From an uncultured Planctomycetales bacterium (GTDB taxonomy: Bacteria > Planctomycetota > Planctomycetia > Isosphaerales > Isosphaeraceae), in the NCBI GenBank assembly GCA_937997355.1, contig CALKTZ010001158.1, forward strand, positions 1-5,291: DNA of 5,291 nt. The letters run 5' to 3'. Below the pieces are notes generated by a model that had not been told where the DNA came from, ran no database searches, and saw only the letters and a program-made list of their open reading frames with translations. A program made the position numbers and the translations under genes. Of the stretch, positions 1 to 5,291 are shown one piece after another (positions within the stretch are counted from its first letter, which is position 1; each line of letters opens with the position of its first letter).

Positions 1-880
1 CGATGCAATCGGGCTCTGCGGCGTTCGGCGGCCGGTGATGATTGTAGAGTGTGTTCAAATAATTACCATCCCACCACGCCGCCCCTTTATTCAGGAGCCA
101 GCCGTTGCCCGCCAGGGCGCATGCTTCATCCGTCAGCGGCCCCGCCGTCACCCTCGCGAATGCTCGCGCGATCGGCTGTGGAATCGGCGTGGGGGTTGTC
201 TGCGTGTAGGGGCCGGCAATCCCCAGCAGTTGCTCCGTCGCCGCCGCGGTCTGGCTCGTCCCATCGGCGATCCCGGCGATCGAGATCGACGGCCCCAGAA
301 TGAAGGTGCCGTTGGCGCCTGTCGCCTCGCCGCCGTTGGAGCCGTCCCCCGCGCAGAATGCGTAGCTCGTCGGCCCGGAATCCTCGGAAAGGGCCGGGGC
401 CGGATCGCTCGGGCAGAGGAATTCCGAGATCCGGGTCGTCATCGCCGTGGAGTTCTGCGGATAGAAAGGCCAGAACGCCGAGGCCGGCCCCGTGGGACGG
501 TAGGCGAGCGGGAATTGAAAATTCAGCGAGTTCGCCAGATTCGACTGTTCAAGATAGGGAATCAATTGCGCCAGCGCCGACCAGCGATATTGCAGCGGCG
601 ACGTGGTCGGCGGGACGGCCCCGGTCGGATAGAGGAACCCCACCGGGAAGCCCCCGACCGTCGAGTGGTAGTTGTGGAGTGCGATCCCGATCTGCTTCAG
701 GTTGTTCACGCAATGGAGCCGACGGGCCGCCTCGCGGGCGGCCTGGACGGCCGGCAGCAGCAGCCCGATCAGCACGGCAATGATCGCGACGACCACCAGA
801 AGCTCAATCAGGGTGAAGCCGCGTTTCGGCCTCACCGATCGTTTTCCGCCGACATCGAGCCGATCAGGCGCCGCCGACAT
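1..880 (-). CDS. DUF1559 domain-containing prepilin-like secreted protein (3' end outside window)
   Basis: The 293 visible codons start at ATG 880-878 and run off the left edge without a stop. Residues 20-54 form a type IV prepilin-like segment: basic KR, then GFTLIELL, a hydrophobic helix, and PAVQAAREAARR. By family knowledge, prepilin peptidase would cut between G21 and F22, with E26 as the conserved Glu at position 5 of the mature protein. Then come the DUF1559 hallmarks: CVNNLKQIGIALHNYH (57-72), FLCPSDP (154-160), GTFILGPSISIAGIADGTSQT (191-211) and WWDGNYLNTLYNHHRPPNA (269-287). The usual C-terminal 'HPGG..F.DGSVRF' motif is not reached, so roughly the last tens of residues are missing. 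The protein is exported and probably pseudopilin-like or cell-surface; its molecular role is not established. An in-frame TGA lies just upstream of the ATG, so this is the first possible start. It overlaps the upstream dehydrogenase gene by 17 bases, which suggests translational coupling. Family assignment is firm, function is not. Confidence 0.95.
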   Translation of the reverse strand, partial: MSAAPDRLDVGGKRSVRPKRGFTLIELLVVVAIIAVLIGLLLPAVQAAREAARRLHCVNNLKQIGIALHNYHSTVGGFPVGFLYPTGAVPPTTSPLQYRWSALAQLIPYLEQSNLANSLNFQFPLAYRPTGPASAFWPFYPQNSTAMTTRISEFLCPSDPAPALSEDSGPTSYAFCAGDGSNGGEATGANGTFILGPSISIAGIADGTSQTAAATEQLLGIAGPYTQTTPTPIPQPIARAFARVTAGPLTDEACALAGNGWLLNKGAAWWDGNYLNTLYNHHRPPNAAEPDCI

Positions 881-2198
881 AAGTCACCCGCCAGACGGTC
901 CCGGAACCATCATCCGTGACCAGGAGAGAACCGTCCTTCGCCACCGTGACGCCGACCGGGCGTCCCCAAACATCCCCCTCCTTGGTCACGAATCCGACCA
1001 GGAAATCCTCGTACTCGCCGGTCGCCTTCCCATCCTTCAGGGGGATCCGCACCACCTTGTAGCCGGTCCTCCGGGCGCGATTCCACGAGCCGTGCTCGGC
1101 GGCGAAGGCATCATTCCGATATTCCGCCGGGAACGATGCCCCCGTGTAGAAGGTCATGCAGAGGGAGGCGGAGTGGGACTGGAGCAGGACGTCCGGGACG
1201 ATCACCTTGCCTTTCAACTCGGGATGCTTCCCCGAGTGTCGGGGATCTTGATTCCCGCCGATGTAATACCAGGGCCAGCCGTAGAATCCCCCCTCCTCGA
1301 CGTGAGTGACGTAGTCGGGCACCAGATGATCTCCGAGGGCGTCCCGCTCGTTCACCGAGGTCCAAAGTTGCCCGGTGGTCGGGTGGATCGCGATCCCGAC
1401 CGGGTTGCGAATCCCCGAGGCGTAGGTTTTCTCATTCTTGCCGAGGGGGTCGAAAACCAGGATGTCCGCGCGGCGAGTTTCATCATCCCTGGCGTTCTCC
1501 TGGGCATTGCTCTTCGAACCGACCGAGACGAACATCCGCTTGCCGTCGGGCGAGAAGACGATGTCGCGGGTCCAGTGGCCGCCGCCGGTGAGCCGTCCGC
1601 CGCCGGGGATATTGGAGACGATCATCTCCGGCTCGCCGCCCGCCTTGGTGTCGCCGTCCTTGTACGGGAAGCGGACGACGGAATCGGTGTTGGCAACGTA
1701 AAGGTGAGTGGGGTCCCCTTTGGGGGGATAGAACGCGATCCCGAACGGCTGGCTCAGGCCCGTGGCGTAGTCGGCCGTCAGCTCGGGCTTCCCGTCGCCA
1801 TCCGCATCCCGAAGGACCTTGAGGTGTCCGGAACCGCTGTCCGCGATGAAGAAATCGCCGTTCGGCGCAGTCACGATCTTCCGAGGATTTTTCAGTCCCG
1901 TGGCGAACTCGGTCACCTTGAAGCCCTTGGGGGCAATCGGCCAGGCACCTTCCGGCCGTTTCACCACCCTGGGCATATTCCGGACCGACTTGGTCTCATA
2001 AGGCTCCGCCAGATCGGCCATGGTGATCTTCCGGCGGACTCCCGGAGCATCGGTCGTCCAGTCGCCGAGCGCATCCTTGCCGAGCAATGTCTGGAGAGAG
2101 TTCGGGGCCTTCTCCGCGGCCTGGGCATCGGGATTGCCGGCGACTCCCGCCAACAGGATCGAAAACGTCAACAACGCGCGACGCGGTGGCTTCCTCAT
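864..2198 (-). CDS. Exported PQQ-dependent sugar dehydrogenase, sorbosone dehydrogenase-like beta-propeller
   Basis: This is a 444-residue protein. Residues 1-28 look like a Sec signal peptide: a basic RKPPRR start, the hydrophobic stretch ALLTFSILLAGVAG, and likely cleavage near AQAA/E29. It should therefore act in the periplasm or on the cell surface. A linker with WTTDAPGVRRKITMADL is followed by a six-bladed propeller of the GSDH/sorbosone dehydrogenase family (COG2133). Family-like motifs are RLTGGGHWTRD (202-212, with the candidate catalytic His), ASGIRNPVGIAIHP (260-273, with the conserved Arg-Asn-Pro), GGFYGWPWYY (303-312) and EHGSWNR..TGYKVVRI (368-385). Residues 131-139 read DADGDGKPE, an EF-hand-like possible calcium loop. 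Family members oxidise aldoses or sorbosone using PQQ; the substrate here is unknown. There is no CxxCH haem motif, so electrons must go to a separate carrier. The frame is open back to a TTG at 2222, but ATG 2198 has GAGG nine bases upstream and gives a clean signal peptide, so I chose it. Confidence 0.93.
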   Translation of the reverse strand: MRKPPRRALLTFSILLAGVAGNPDAQAAEKAPNSLQTLLGKDALGDWTTDAPGVRRKITMADLAEPYETKSVRNMPRVVKRPEGAWPIAPKGFKVTEFATGLKNPRKIVTAPNGDFFIADSGSGHLKVLRDADGDGKPELTADYATGLSQPFGIAFYPPKGDPTHLYVANTDSVVRFPYKDGDTKAGGEPEMIVSNIPGGGRLTGGGHWTRDIVFSPDGKRMFVSVGSKSNAQENARDDETRRADILVFDPLGKNEKTYASGIRNPVGIAIHPTTGQLWTSVNERDALGDHLVPDYVTHVEEGGFYGWPWYYIGGNQDPRHSGKHPELKGKVIVPDVLLQSHSASLCMTFYTGASFPAEYRNDAFAAEHGSWNRARRTGYKVVRIPLKDGKATGEYEDFLVGFVTKEGDVWGRPVGVTVAKDGSLLVTDDGSGTVWRVTYVGGA

Positions 2199-2207
2199 CG
2201 ATTCAAT

Positions 2208-2211
2208 CCTC
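2208..2211 (-). promoter_or_regulatory. Ribosome binding site for the sorbosone dehydrogenase-like gene
   Basis: On the minus strand GAGG is followed by a nine-base spacer and then ATG 2198-2196. It decides the start over the in-frame TTG at 2222, which has no purine-rich site before it and would place eight extra residues ahead of the signal peptide. Confidence 0.6.
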
Positions 2212-2254
2212 GAAGTATGCAATTCGTCGTCGACGCCCGGACGCCGATCGGATG

Positions 2255-2270
2255 TTCAAGAATAATTGAA
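2255..2270. repeat. Short AT-rich inverted repeat upstream of the dehydrogenase gene, possible promoter or operator
   Basis: TTCAA (2255-2259) and TTGAA (2266-2270) form a 5-bp inverted repeat around an AT-rich six-base centre. It sits about 57 bases upstream of the dehydrogenase ATG, in an otherwise GC-rich gap. On the minus strand the centre includes TATTCT, a 4/6 match to a sigma-70 -10 box, but no convincing -35 box lies at the right distance. It could be a promoter or a small operator. The repeat is short enough to occur by chance. Confidence 0.2.
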
Positions 2271-2320
2271 GACCCGATGGCGACGCCAGTGGGCGCAGCG
2301 ACTTGCGTCGAGGATCATCT

Positions 2321-2348
2321 CGGTTCGAATTCGCTCAAACCCGAACCG
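2321..2348 (-). terminator. Candidate transcription terminator hairpin after the GT87 gene
   Basis: CGGTTCG (2321-2327) and CGAACCG (2342-2348) are perfect inverted repeats with a 14-base loop. They lie 15 bases past the stop codon of the GT87 gene on the minus strand. There is no run of T after the hairpin in the minus-strand reading, so this is not a canonical intrinsic terminator. Position after a stop codon is the main support; an mRNA 3'-end stabilising hairpin or chance are alternatives. Confidence 0.3.
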
Positions 2349-2363
2349 GGGCAGCCCGACGGC

Positions 2364-3671
2364 TCAAGCCGAGGGAAGCGGTTCGGGATTCCGTCCAGAT
2401 CGCCAGAGTTCGAATCCAAGCCAAAGGTAGAGGACCAAGCCGGAGATCATCACGTTTCCGTACGCTTGCGCCCCGCGGAGCATCGGGATCGCCAGGGCGA
2501 GGATCGCGATCGAGAACCCGCAGCAGAGCAGTCGGGCTCGCCGTTCGGGTGAGCCGGCAGGTGCCCCCATGGCCAAGCTCATGACCACGGAAAGTGGGAA
2601 CATCAGCCAGGCGTAGGAATAGTTGAACGAGAGGGGGGTGAAGAACAGAATCAGGATGCAAAGCATGGCGAATTCGATCCCGTCCGTGAGATGGGTCCGC
2701 CGGCTCGACTTCGGCATTACACCGATGTAAAAGAGGCAGAGCGCCAGGCTGACCCCCGCGATGATCCGGTTGACGGTCTTGAAATCGAGGTCGGCGATAT
2801 TGACCTTCCAGCTCAGATCCGCCTCGCCGTCGGCGGGGATCGACCGCAGCATGCGATTGCCCAGTGCCATGATGGATTGGTTCTTGAAGCTGTAGCAACG
2901 ATCGGGACGCTGGGCGATCCCGTCCTCGTCGTACTTCAGCACCATCCCCCTGGTCCAGGTTTCCAGGTCGGTCCAGGTGCGAACCGGGCCGCGGAACGGC
3001 AAGGGAAGGACCAGCAGCAGCCCGACGAGGATCACGAGCGTCGCGATCGTGGCCTTCCAATGGCGTCGATAGACCAGATAGCCGACGGCGAGGATGGGAA
3101 ACGCCTTGATCCCCGCGCCGATCGCGATCAGCGCGCCGGCCGACCAGTCGCGGCCCAGGCGGAGGCAGGCAAACGCCCCGAGCATGAGCGCCAGCAGCAA
3201 GACGCTGGGCTGCCCGAGCAGATACGTATCGTGAATGAACGGCAGGACGGCGGCCGTCGGCACGATGTAGATCAGCGGGCTCTTGGGCAAGGGTCTTCCC
3301 GTCACCAGATAGACCGACAACAGGATGCAGGCGAGCCAGGCGGCCGAGTTGATGAGAACCAGGCCGATCACGAACGCCTTCTCTCCCACCAGGCTGCCGA
3401 TGGCGAGCATCGACGCGCAAGACGGGGGATACATGAAGGGGAAGAGCTTGCCCGGTTCCGTCGGGTAGATCTCACCGCCATCCAGGACGATCCGACCGAT
3501 GCTGTACCAGAGGGGATAATCCTTCTTCATCCCGGTCCGGAACGTGTTGACGATCGGGGCCACGGAGAAGGCGATCATCAGGATGATCAGGCCGATCGTC
3601 ATCTGCGCCTGGGCCGACGGCGATTCACGTCTCGGGCTCCCCTCGCCAATCACACCGTCGACGGTCGCCAT
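2364..3671 (-). CDS. GT87-family (DUF2029) polytopic membrane glycosyltransferase
   Basis: This 435-residue integral membrane protein has about 11-12 predicted helices, for example near 24-40, 87-123 (two), 131-146, 156-170, 179-201, 208-226, 303-319, 332-349, 353-369, 382-398 and 407-423. After helix 1 comes KDYPLWYSIGRIVLDGGEIYP (49-70), the GT-C first outer loop, with D51 as the likely catalytic Asp. FPFMYPPS (77-84), GQPSVLLLALMLGAF (153-167) and IKAFPILAVGYLVYRRHWKA (188-207) match the usual GT87 pattern. A large loop at about 227-302 lies between the two halves. GT87 enzymes such as mycobacterial PimE move mannose from polyprenyl-phosphate-mannose to an acceptor outside the membrane. 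Here both donor and acceptor are unknown. No lipid-carrier or polysaccharide gene is visible nearby. The frame extends to 3827, but ATG 3671 has a strong ribosome site and the added 52 residues look non-coding (Arg-rich). Confidence 0.9.
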   Translation of the reverse strand: MATVDGVIGEGSPRRESPSAQAQMTIGLIILMIAFSVAPIVNTFRTGMKKDYPLWYSIGRIVLDGGEIYPTEPGKLFPFMYPPSCASMLAIGSLVGEKAFVIGLVLINSAAWLACILLSVYLVTGRPLPKSPLIYIVPTAAVLPFIHDTYLLGQPSVLLLALMLGAFACLRLGRDWSAGALIAIGAGIKAFPILAVGYLVYRRHWKATIATLVILVGLLLVLPLPFRGPVRTWTDLETWTRGMVLKYDEDGIAQRPDRCYSFKNQSIMALGNRMLRSIPADGEADLSWKVNIADLDFKTVNRIIAGVSLALCLFYIGVMPKSSRRTHLTDGIEFAMLCILILFFTPLSFNYSYAWLMFPLSVVMSLAMGAPAGSPERRARLLCCGFSIAILALAIPMLRGAQAYGNVMISGLVLYLWLGFELWRSGRNPEPLPSA

Positions 3672-3679
3672 CGTGGTTC

Positions 3680-3685
3680 CCTCCC
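3680..3685 (-). promoter_or_regulatory. Strong ribosome binding site for the GT87 gene
   Basis: On the minus strand GGGAGG lies eight bases before ATG 3671-3669. It is the best Shine-Dalgarno match in the window and fixes the start, ruling out the upstream in-frame ATG at 3827. Confidence 0.75.
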
Positions 3686-3807
3686 GGAACGGCCGAAGAT
3701 CATCCTGATCGCCGGATGGCATCGGGCCGCGACACGGAGCGCGGCGCCGACGCCAATCCCTGGCCGCACACTTTATGAGCGAGCCCCGAACGTGGGAAGC
3801 CCAATCC

Positions 3808-3835
3808 CAGGGAGATTCCGATCGCATCCTCCCTG
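3808..3835 (-). terminator. Candidate transcription terminator hairpin after the carbonic anhydrase gene
   Basis: CAGGGAG (3808-3814) and CTCCCTG (3829-3835) are perfect inverted repeats around a 14-base loop. With one bulged base, a further GAT/ATC pairing can extend the stem. The hairpin starts four bases past the carbonic anhydrase stop on the minus strand. No T-tract follows, so it is an atypical terminator at best. It would separate the carbonic anhydrase transcript from the GT87 gene downstream. Confidence 0.35.
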
Positions 3836-3839
3836 CCGT

Positions 3840-4802
3840 TCAACGCCTGTGCTTCCGGGATTCCTGCAACTCGTCGTCCCCGGCCGGTTGAGGAGGCGTC
3901 GTCGGGGTCTTCGACGATTTCGTCTTGGAAACCTCAGCCGGCTTGAGGAGTTCCGCCATCTGGATGGCCAGGCTCTGAAAATCGCGCGGATTGGTGGGGG
4001 CGAATGCCAGGTTGACACCTTCCGGATCGTGCTCCGCGCGAGGGTCGAGGGGCATGCATACCTGGTGGGTATGGAGGTTGAAGGCTCCGAAGAGGACTTC
4101 GATCTCCCACTTGCCGGCCCGCTCCACTTCCTGGCGGAGATCGAAGGCGGCCTGTGCGGCATTGAGGCACACCGCGCTATTGATGAGCGCCTCGCGATAG
4201 CCGGGCATCAAGCGGGCATCCGGCCCCCAGACCTCCTTGAACCCATTCGCAGCCTCGCGGACGGCGACGAAAATCCGCTGGGTGATCGACCGCAACATGG
4301 GAGAGATCGACTTCGACCAGAACTTCATCGGCATCAGGTAGGAGTCGACGGCGGCGGTGACGGCACCGCATCCGCTGTGCCCCAGCATCACGACCACCTT
4401 GACGCTGTCGCTCAGCGCGGTGAGGGCGAAGTCGATGCTCCCCATGCAGACGTCCCCCATGACGTTCCCCGCGACCCGGATCACGAACAGGTCGTTGAAC
4501 CCCTGCCCGAAGAGCATCTCGGTCGGCACCCGAGCATCGGAGCAGCCGACGACGACCGCGAATGGCGCCTGCTTGGGGAGGCTGCCGTGCTGGCGGAGCA
4601 TGCCGACCTCGAGCCCATTGCACTGCACGACATAGCGAGCCTCCCCGTGGGAAACGTCACTCGTGCGGCAACTCTCCATCCAGGTGGCGAACATCCGGTT
4701 GCCATCCTCAAGCGTCTTCTTGGCGGCCTCGGCGTCCGGCGGGGGGGGCTTGATGCTGGGGTTCTTCGGGTCGAATCGATAAATGTAATCAATAGTATTC
4801 AT
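3840..4802 (-). CDS. Beta-class carbonic anhydrase, long form
   Basis: This 320-residue protein matches the Pro_CA family, which interconverts CO2 and bicarbonate at a zinc site. Visible hallmarks are L.DGNRMF (31-38), VVVGCSDARVPTE (83-95, zinc ligand C87 and the Asp89-Arg91 dyad), LFVIRVAGNV (105-114) and VVMLGHSGCGAV (137-148, zinc ligands H142 and C145). All catalytic residues are present, so it should be active. No signal peptide is evident from the chosen start, so it is probably cytoplasmic. It is longer than the usual 200-230 residues. The extra length is an N-terminal IYRFDP stretch with a PPPP run (19-22), a segment of roughly 50 residues after the second zinc motif (about 155-205), and a Lys/Pro/Ser-rich charged tail (about 288-320). 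The frame is open to a TTG at 4928 and includes ATG 4904. I chose ATG 4802 because the neighbouring paralogue begins at the equivalent point. The ribosome site is weak. Confidence 0.9.
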   Translation of the reverse strand: MNTIDYIYRFDPKNPSIKPPPPDAEAAKKTLEDGNRMFATWMESCRTSDVSHGEARYVVQCNGLEVGMLRQHGSLPKQAPFAVVVGCSDARVPTEMLFGQGFNDLFVIRVAGNVMGDVCMGSIDFALTALSDSVKVVVMLGHSGCGAVTAAVDSYLMPMKFWSKSISPMLRSITQRIFVAVREAANGFKEVWGPDARLMPGYREALINSAVCLNAAQAAFDLRQEVERAGKWEIEVLFGAFNLHTHQVCMPLDPRAEHDPEGVNLAFAPTNPRDFQSLAIQMAELLKPAEVSKTKSSKTPTTPPQPAGDDELQESRKHRR

Positions 4803-5051
4803 GAAATTCTCGAAGGCGGACCCGCTCGCGCAGGGTCGGAGAGTATGAAACGCCGCTCGGGCCGCTTCGGCCGCGAAGATGTTCCCTATCCATGGGATGA
4901 TCATGATCGGCTTGACGGGCCGCCGCAAGAAGCATCACAATCGAGCCCCGACGCGGCAGATGTCGGCGAGGGCGGCCACGGGGGCCGCCCCGACCTCGAA
5001 TTCAGCGGGCATCACCCCCGCGAATGCCGATCGACCGTCAAGCGGCCTTCC
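4803..5051. promoter_or_regulatory. Intergenic region between divergent carbonic anhydrase-family genes, presumed promoters
   Basis: This 249-base spacer lies between two diverging start codons and must hold a promoter for each gene if the calls are right. On the plus strand TTGACG (4912-4917) and CACAAT (4936-4941) are 18 bases apart. That is a weak sigma-70-like pair about 110 bases before the 5052 ATG. The perfect palindrome GATCATGATC lies at 4899-4908. Two overlapping small hairpins, GGCCG/CGGCC (4860-4872) and CTTCG/CGAAG (4865-4878), lie in what would be the carbonic anhydrase leader. The individual sites are all tentative. The minus-strand frame of the carbonic anhydrase stays open through the left part, so a longer N-terminus cannot be fully excluded. 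Confidence 0.4.
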
Positions 5052-5291
5052 ATGGATATTATCTATCGGTACGATCCCTATCGCACGATCAAACTACGAC
5101 AATTCTCCGGGCCCGATGAGGCCGCGGGGGAGTTGAGCGACGGGCACGGCCGATACGCCCGGATCGTCGCCCGGATCCATGACGAGCTTGTCGGGGAGGC
5201 CCCTCCCGGGCAGATCGTGATCCCGAGCGATCCCCTCTCGCTCTCGTTCACGCGAACGACCGGCGCCGAGCCGATCCCGAGCGATGCGCGC
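5052..5291 (+). CDS. Probable second beta-carbonic anhydrase-family protein (N-terminal 80 residues only)
   Basis: An open frame begins at ATG 5052 and runs exactly 80 codons to the right edge. It was recognised by comparing its translation with the neighbouring carbonic anhydrase. Residues 3-9 read IIYRYDP against YIYRFDP. Residues 21-36 read PDEAAGELSDGHGRYA against PDAEAAKKTLEDGNRMFA, the helix that precedes the catalytic core. Residues 53-80 (from GQIVIPS to PIPSDAR) may correspond to the strand before the first zinc motif, but identity there is low. The Cys-Asp-Arg and His-Cys zinc motifs would lie past the edge, so activity cannot be judged; it could be a catalytically dead homologue. 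There is no earlier ATG or GTG in frame nearby, and the ribosome site is weak (AGCGG). Being coding is likely; the family call is an inference from the N-terminus alone. Confidence 0.65.
   Translation, partial: MDIIYRYDPYRTIKLRQFSGPDEAAGELSDGHGRYARIVARIHDELVGEAPPGQIVIPSDPLSLSFTRTTGAEPIPSDAR

Noticed and set aside
35..919. Plus-strand open frame of 294 codons antisense to the DUF1559 gene
   Set aside because: It is an Arg-rich, low-complexity translation with no motifs, while the minus strand gives unmistakable DUF1559 motifs over the same bases.
672..2552. Long plus-strand open frame of 626 codons antisense to the dehydrogenase and flanking regions
   Set aside because: It mirrors the dehydrogenase reading frame, is rich in Arg, Gly, Asp and Pro, and shows no recognisable domain. 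The opposite strand encodes a clear conserved family. High GC content makes long antisense frames common.
2335..3420. Alternative minus-strand frame of 361 codons overlapping the GT87 gene
   Set aside because: It is an out-of-frame shadow with Arg/Pro/Gly-rich composition. The overlapping frame has GT87 motifs and a strong ribosome binding site.
3755..3785. CATAAAGT-like patch (minus strand) as a -10 box for the GT87 gene
   Set aside because: No -35-like hexamer lies at 16-18 bases, so it is not listed as a promoter.
3672..3827. N-terminal extension of the GT87 protein to an upstream in-frame ATG at 3827
   Set aside because: The added residues are Arg-rich and unlike a membrane protein N-terminus. 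The upstream ATG falls inside the hairpin after the carbonic anhydrase gene, and ATG 3671 has GGGAGG at ideal spacing.
4803..4928. N-terminal extension of the carbonic anhydrase to TTG 4928 or ATG 4904
   Set aside because: The extension has no family similarity and no good ribosome site. The paralogue at 5052 starts at the point equivalent to ATG 4802. It is not fully excluded.
4879..5136. Plus-strand 85-codon open frame in the divergent spacer
   Set aside because: It overlaps the paralogue start in another frame and has no recognisable features. The frame from 5052 has clear similarity to the neighbouring protein.

Overview
The window is GC-rich bacterial DNA, apart from a few AT-rich patches next to gene starts. 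It most likely comes from the Planctomycetota, perhaps an Isosphaeraceae-like genome. The main evidence is a DUF1559 prepilin-like secreted protein, a family that is hugely expanded in planctomycetes. A PQQ-type sorbosone dehydrogenase with a planctomycete-style N-terminal region points the same way. The lineage is inferred from gene content only.

Four genes lie on the minus strand and are read right to left: a beta-carbonic anhydrase (4802-3840), a GT87 polytopic membrane glycosyltransferase (3671-2364), an exported sorbosone dehydrogenase-like beta-propeller (2198-864), and a DUF1559 protein (880 to beyond the left edge). The last two overlap by 17 bases and are probably translationally coupled. 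The first three are separated by gaps of about 165 bases. Two of these gaps contain a 7-bp inverted repeat just after a stop codon, so the cluster need not be a single operon.

At the right edge a plus-strand gene starts at 5052 and runs off the window. It diverges from the carbonic anhydrase across a 249-base spacer. Its N-terminus matches the start of that carbonic anhydrase (an IYR[F/Y]DP motif, then PD.EAA...L.DG..R). I therefore read it as a second, diverged member of the same family, although its zinc-site region lies outside the window. This divergent paralogous pair is the most interesting item here.

No tRNA, rRNA, CRISPR array, insertion sequence or attachment site is visible. No gene-free stretch exceeds 300 bases. 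Nothing in the window convincingly amounts to a new biological system.
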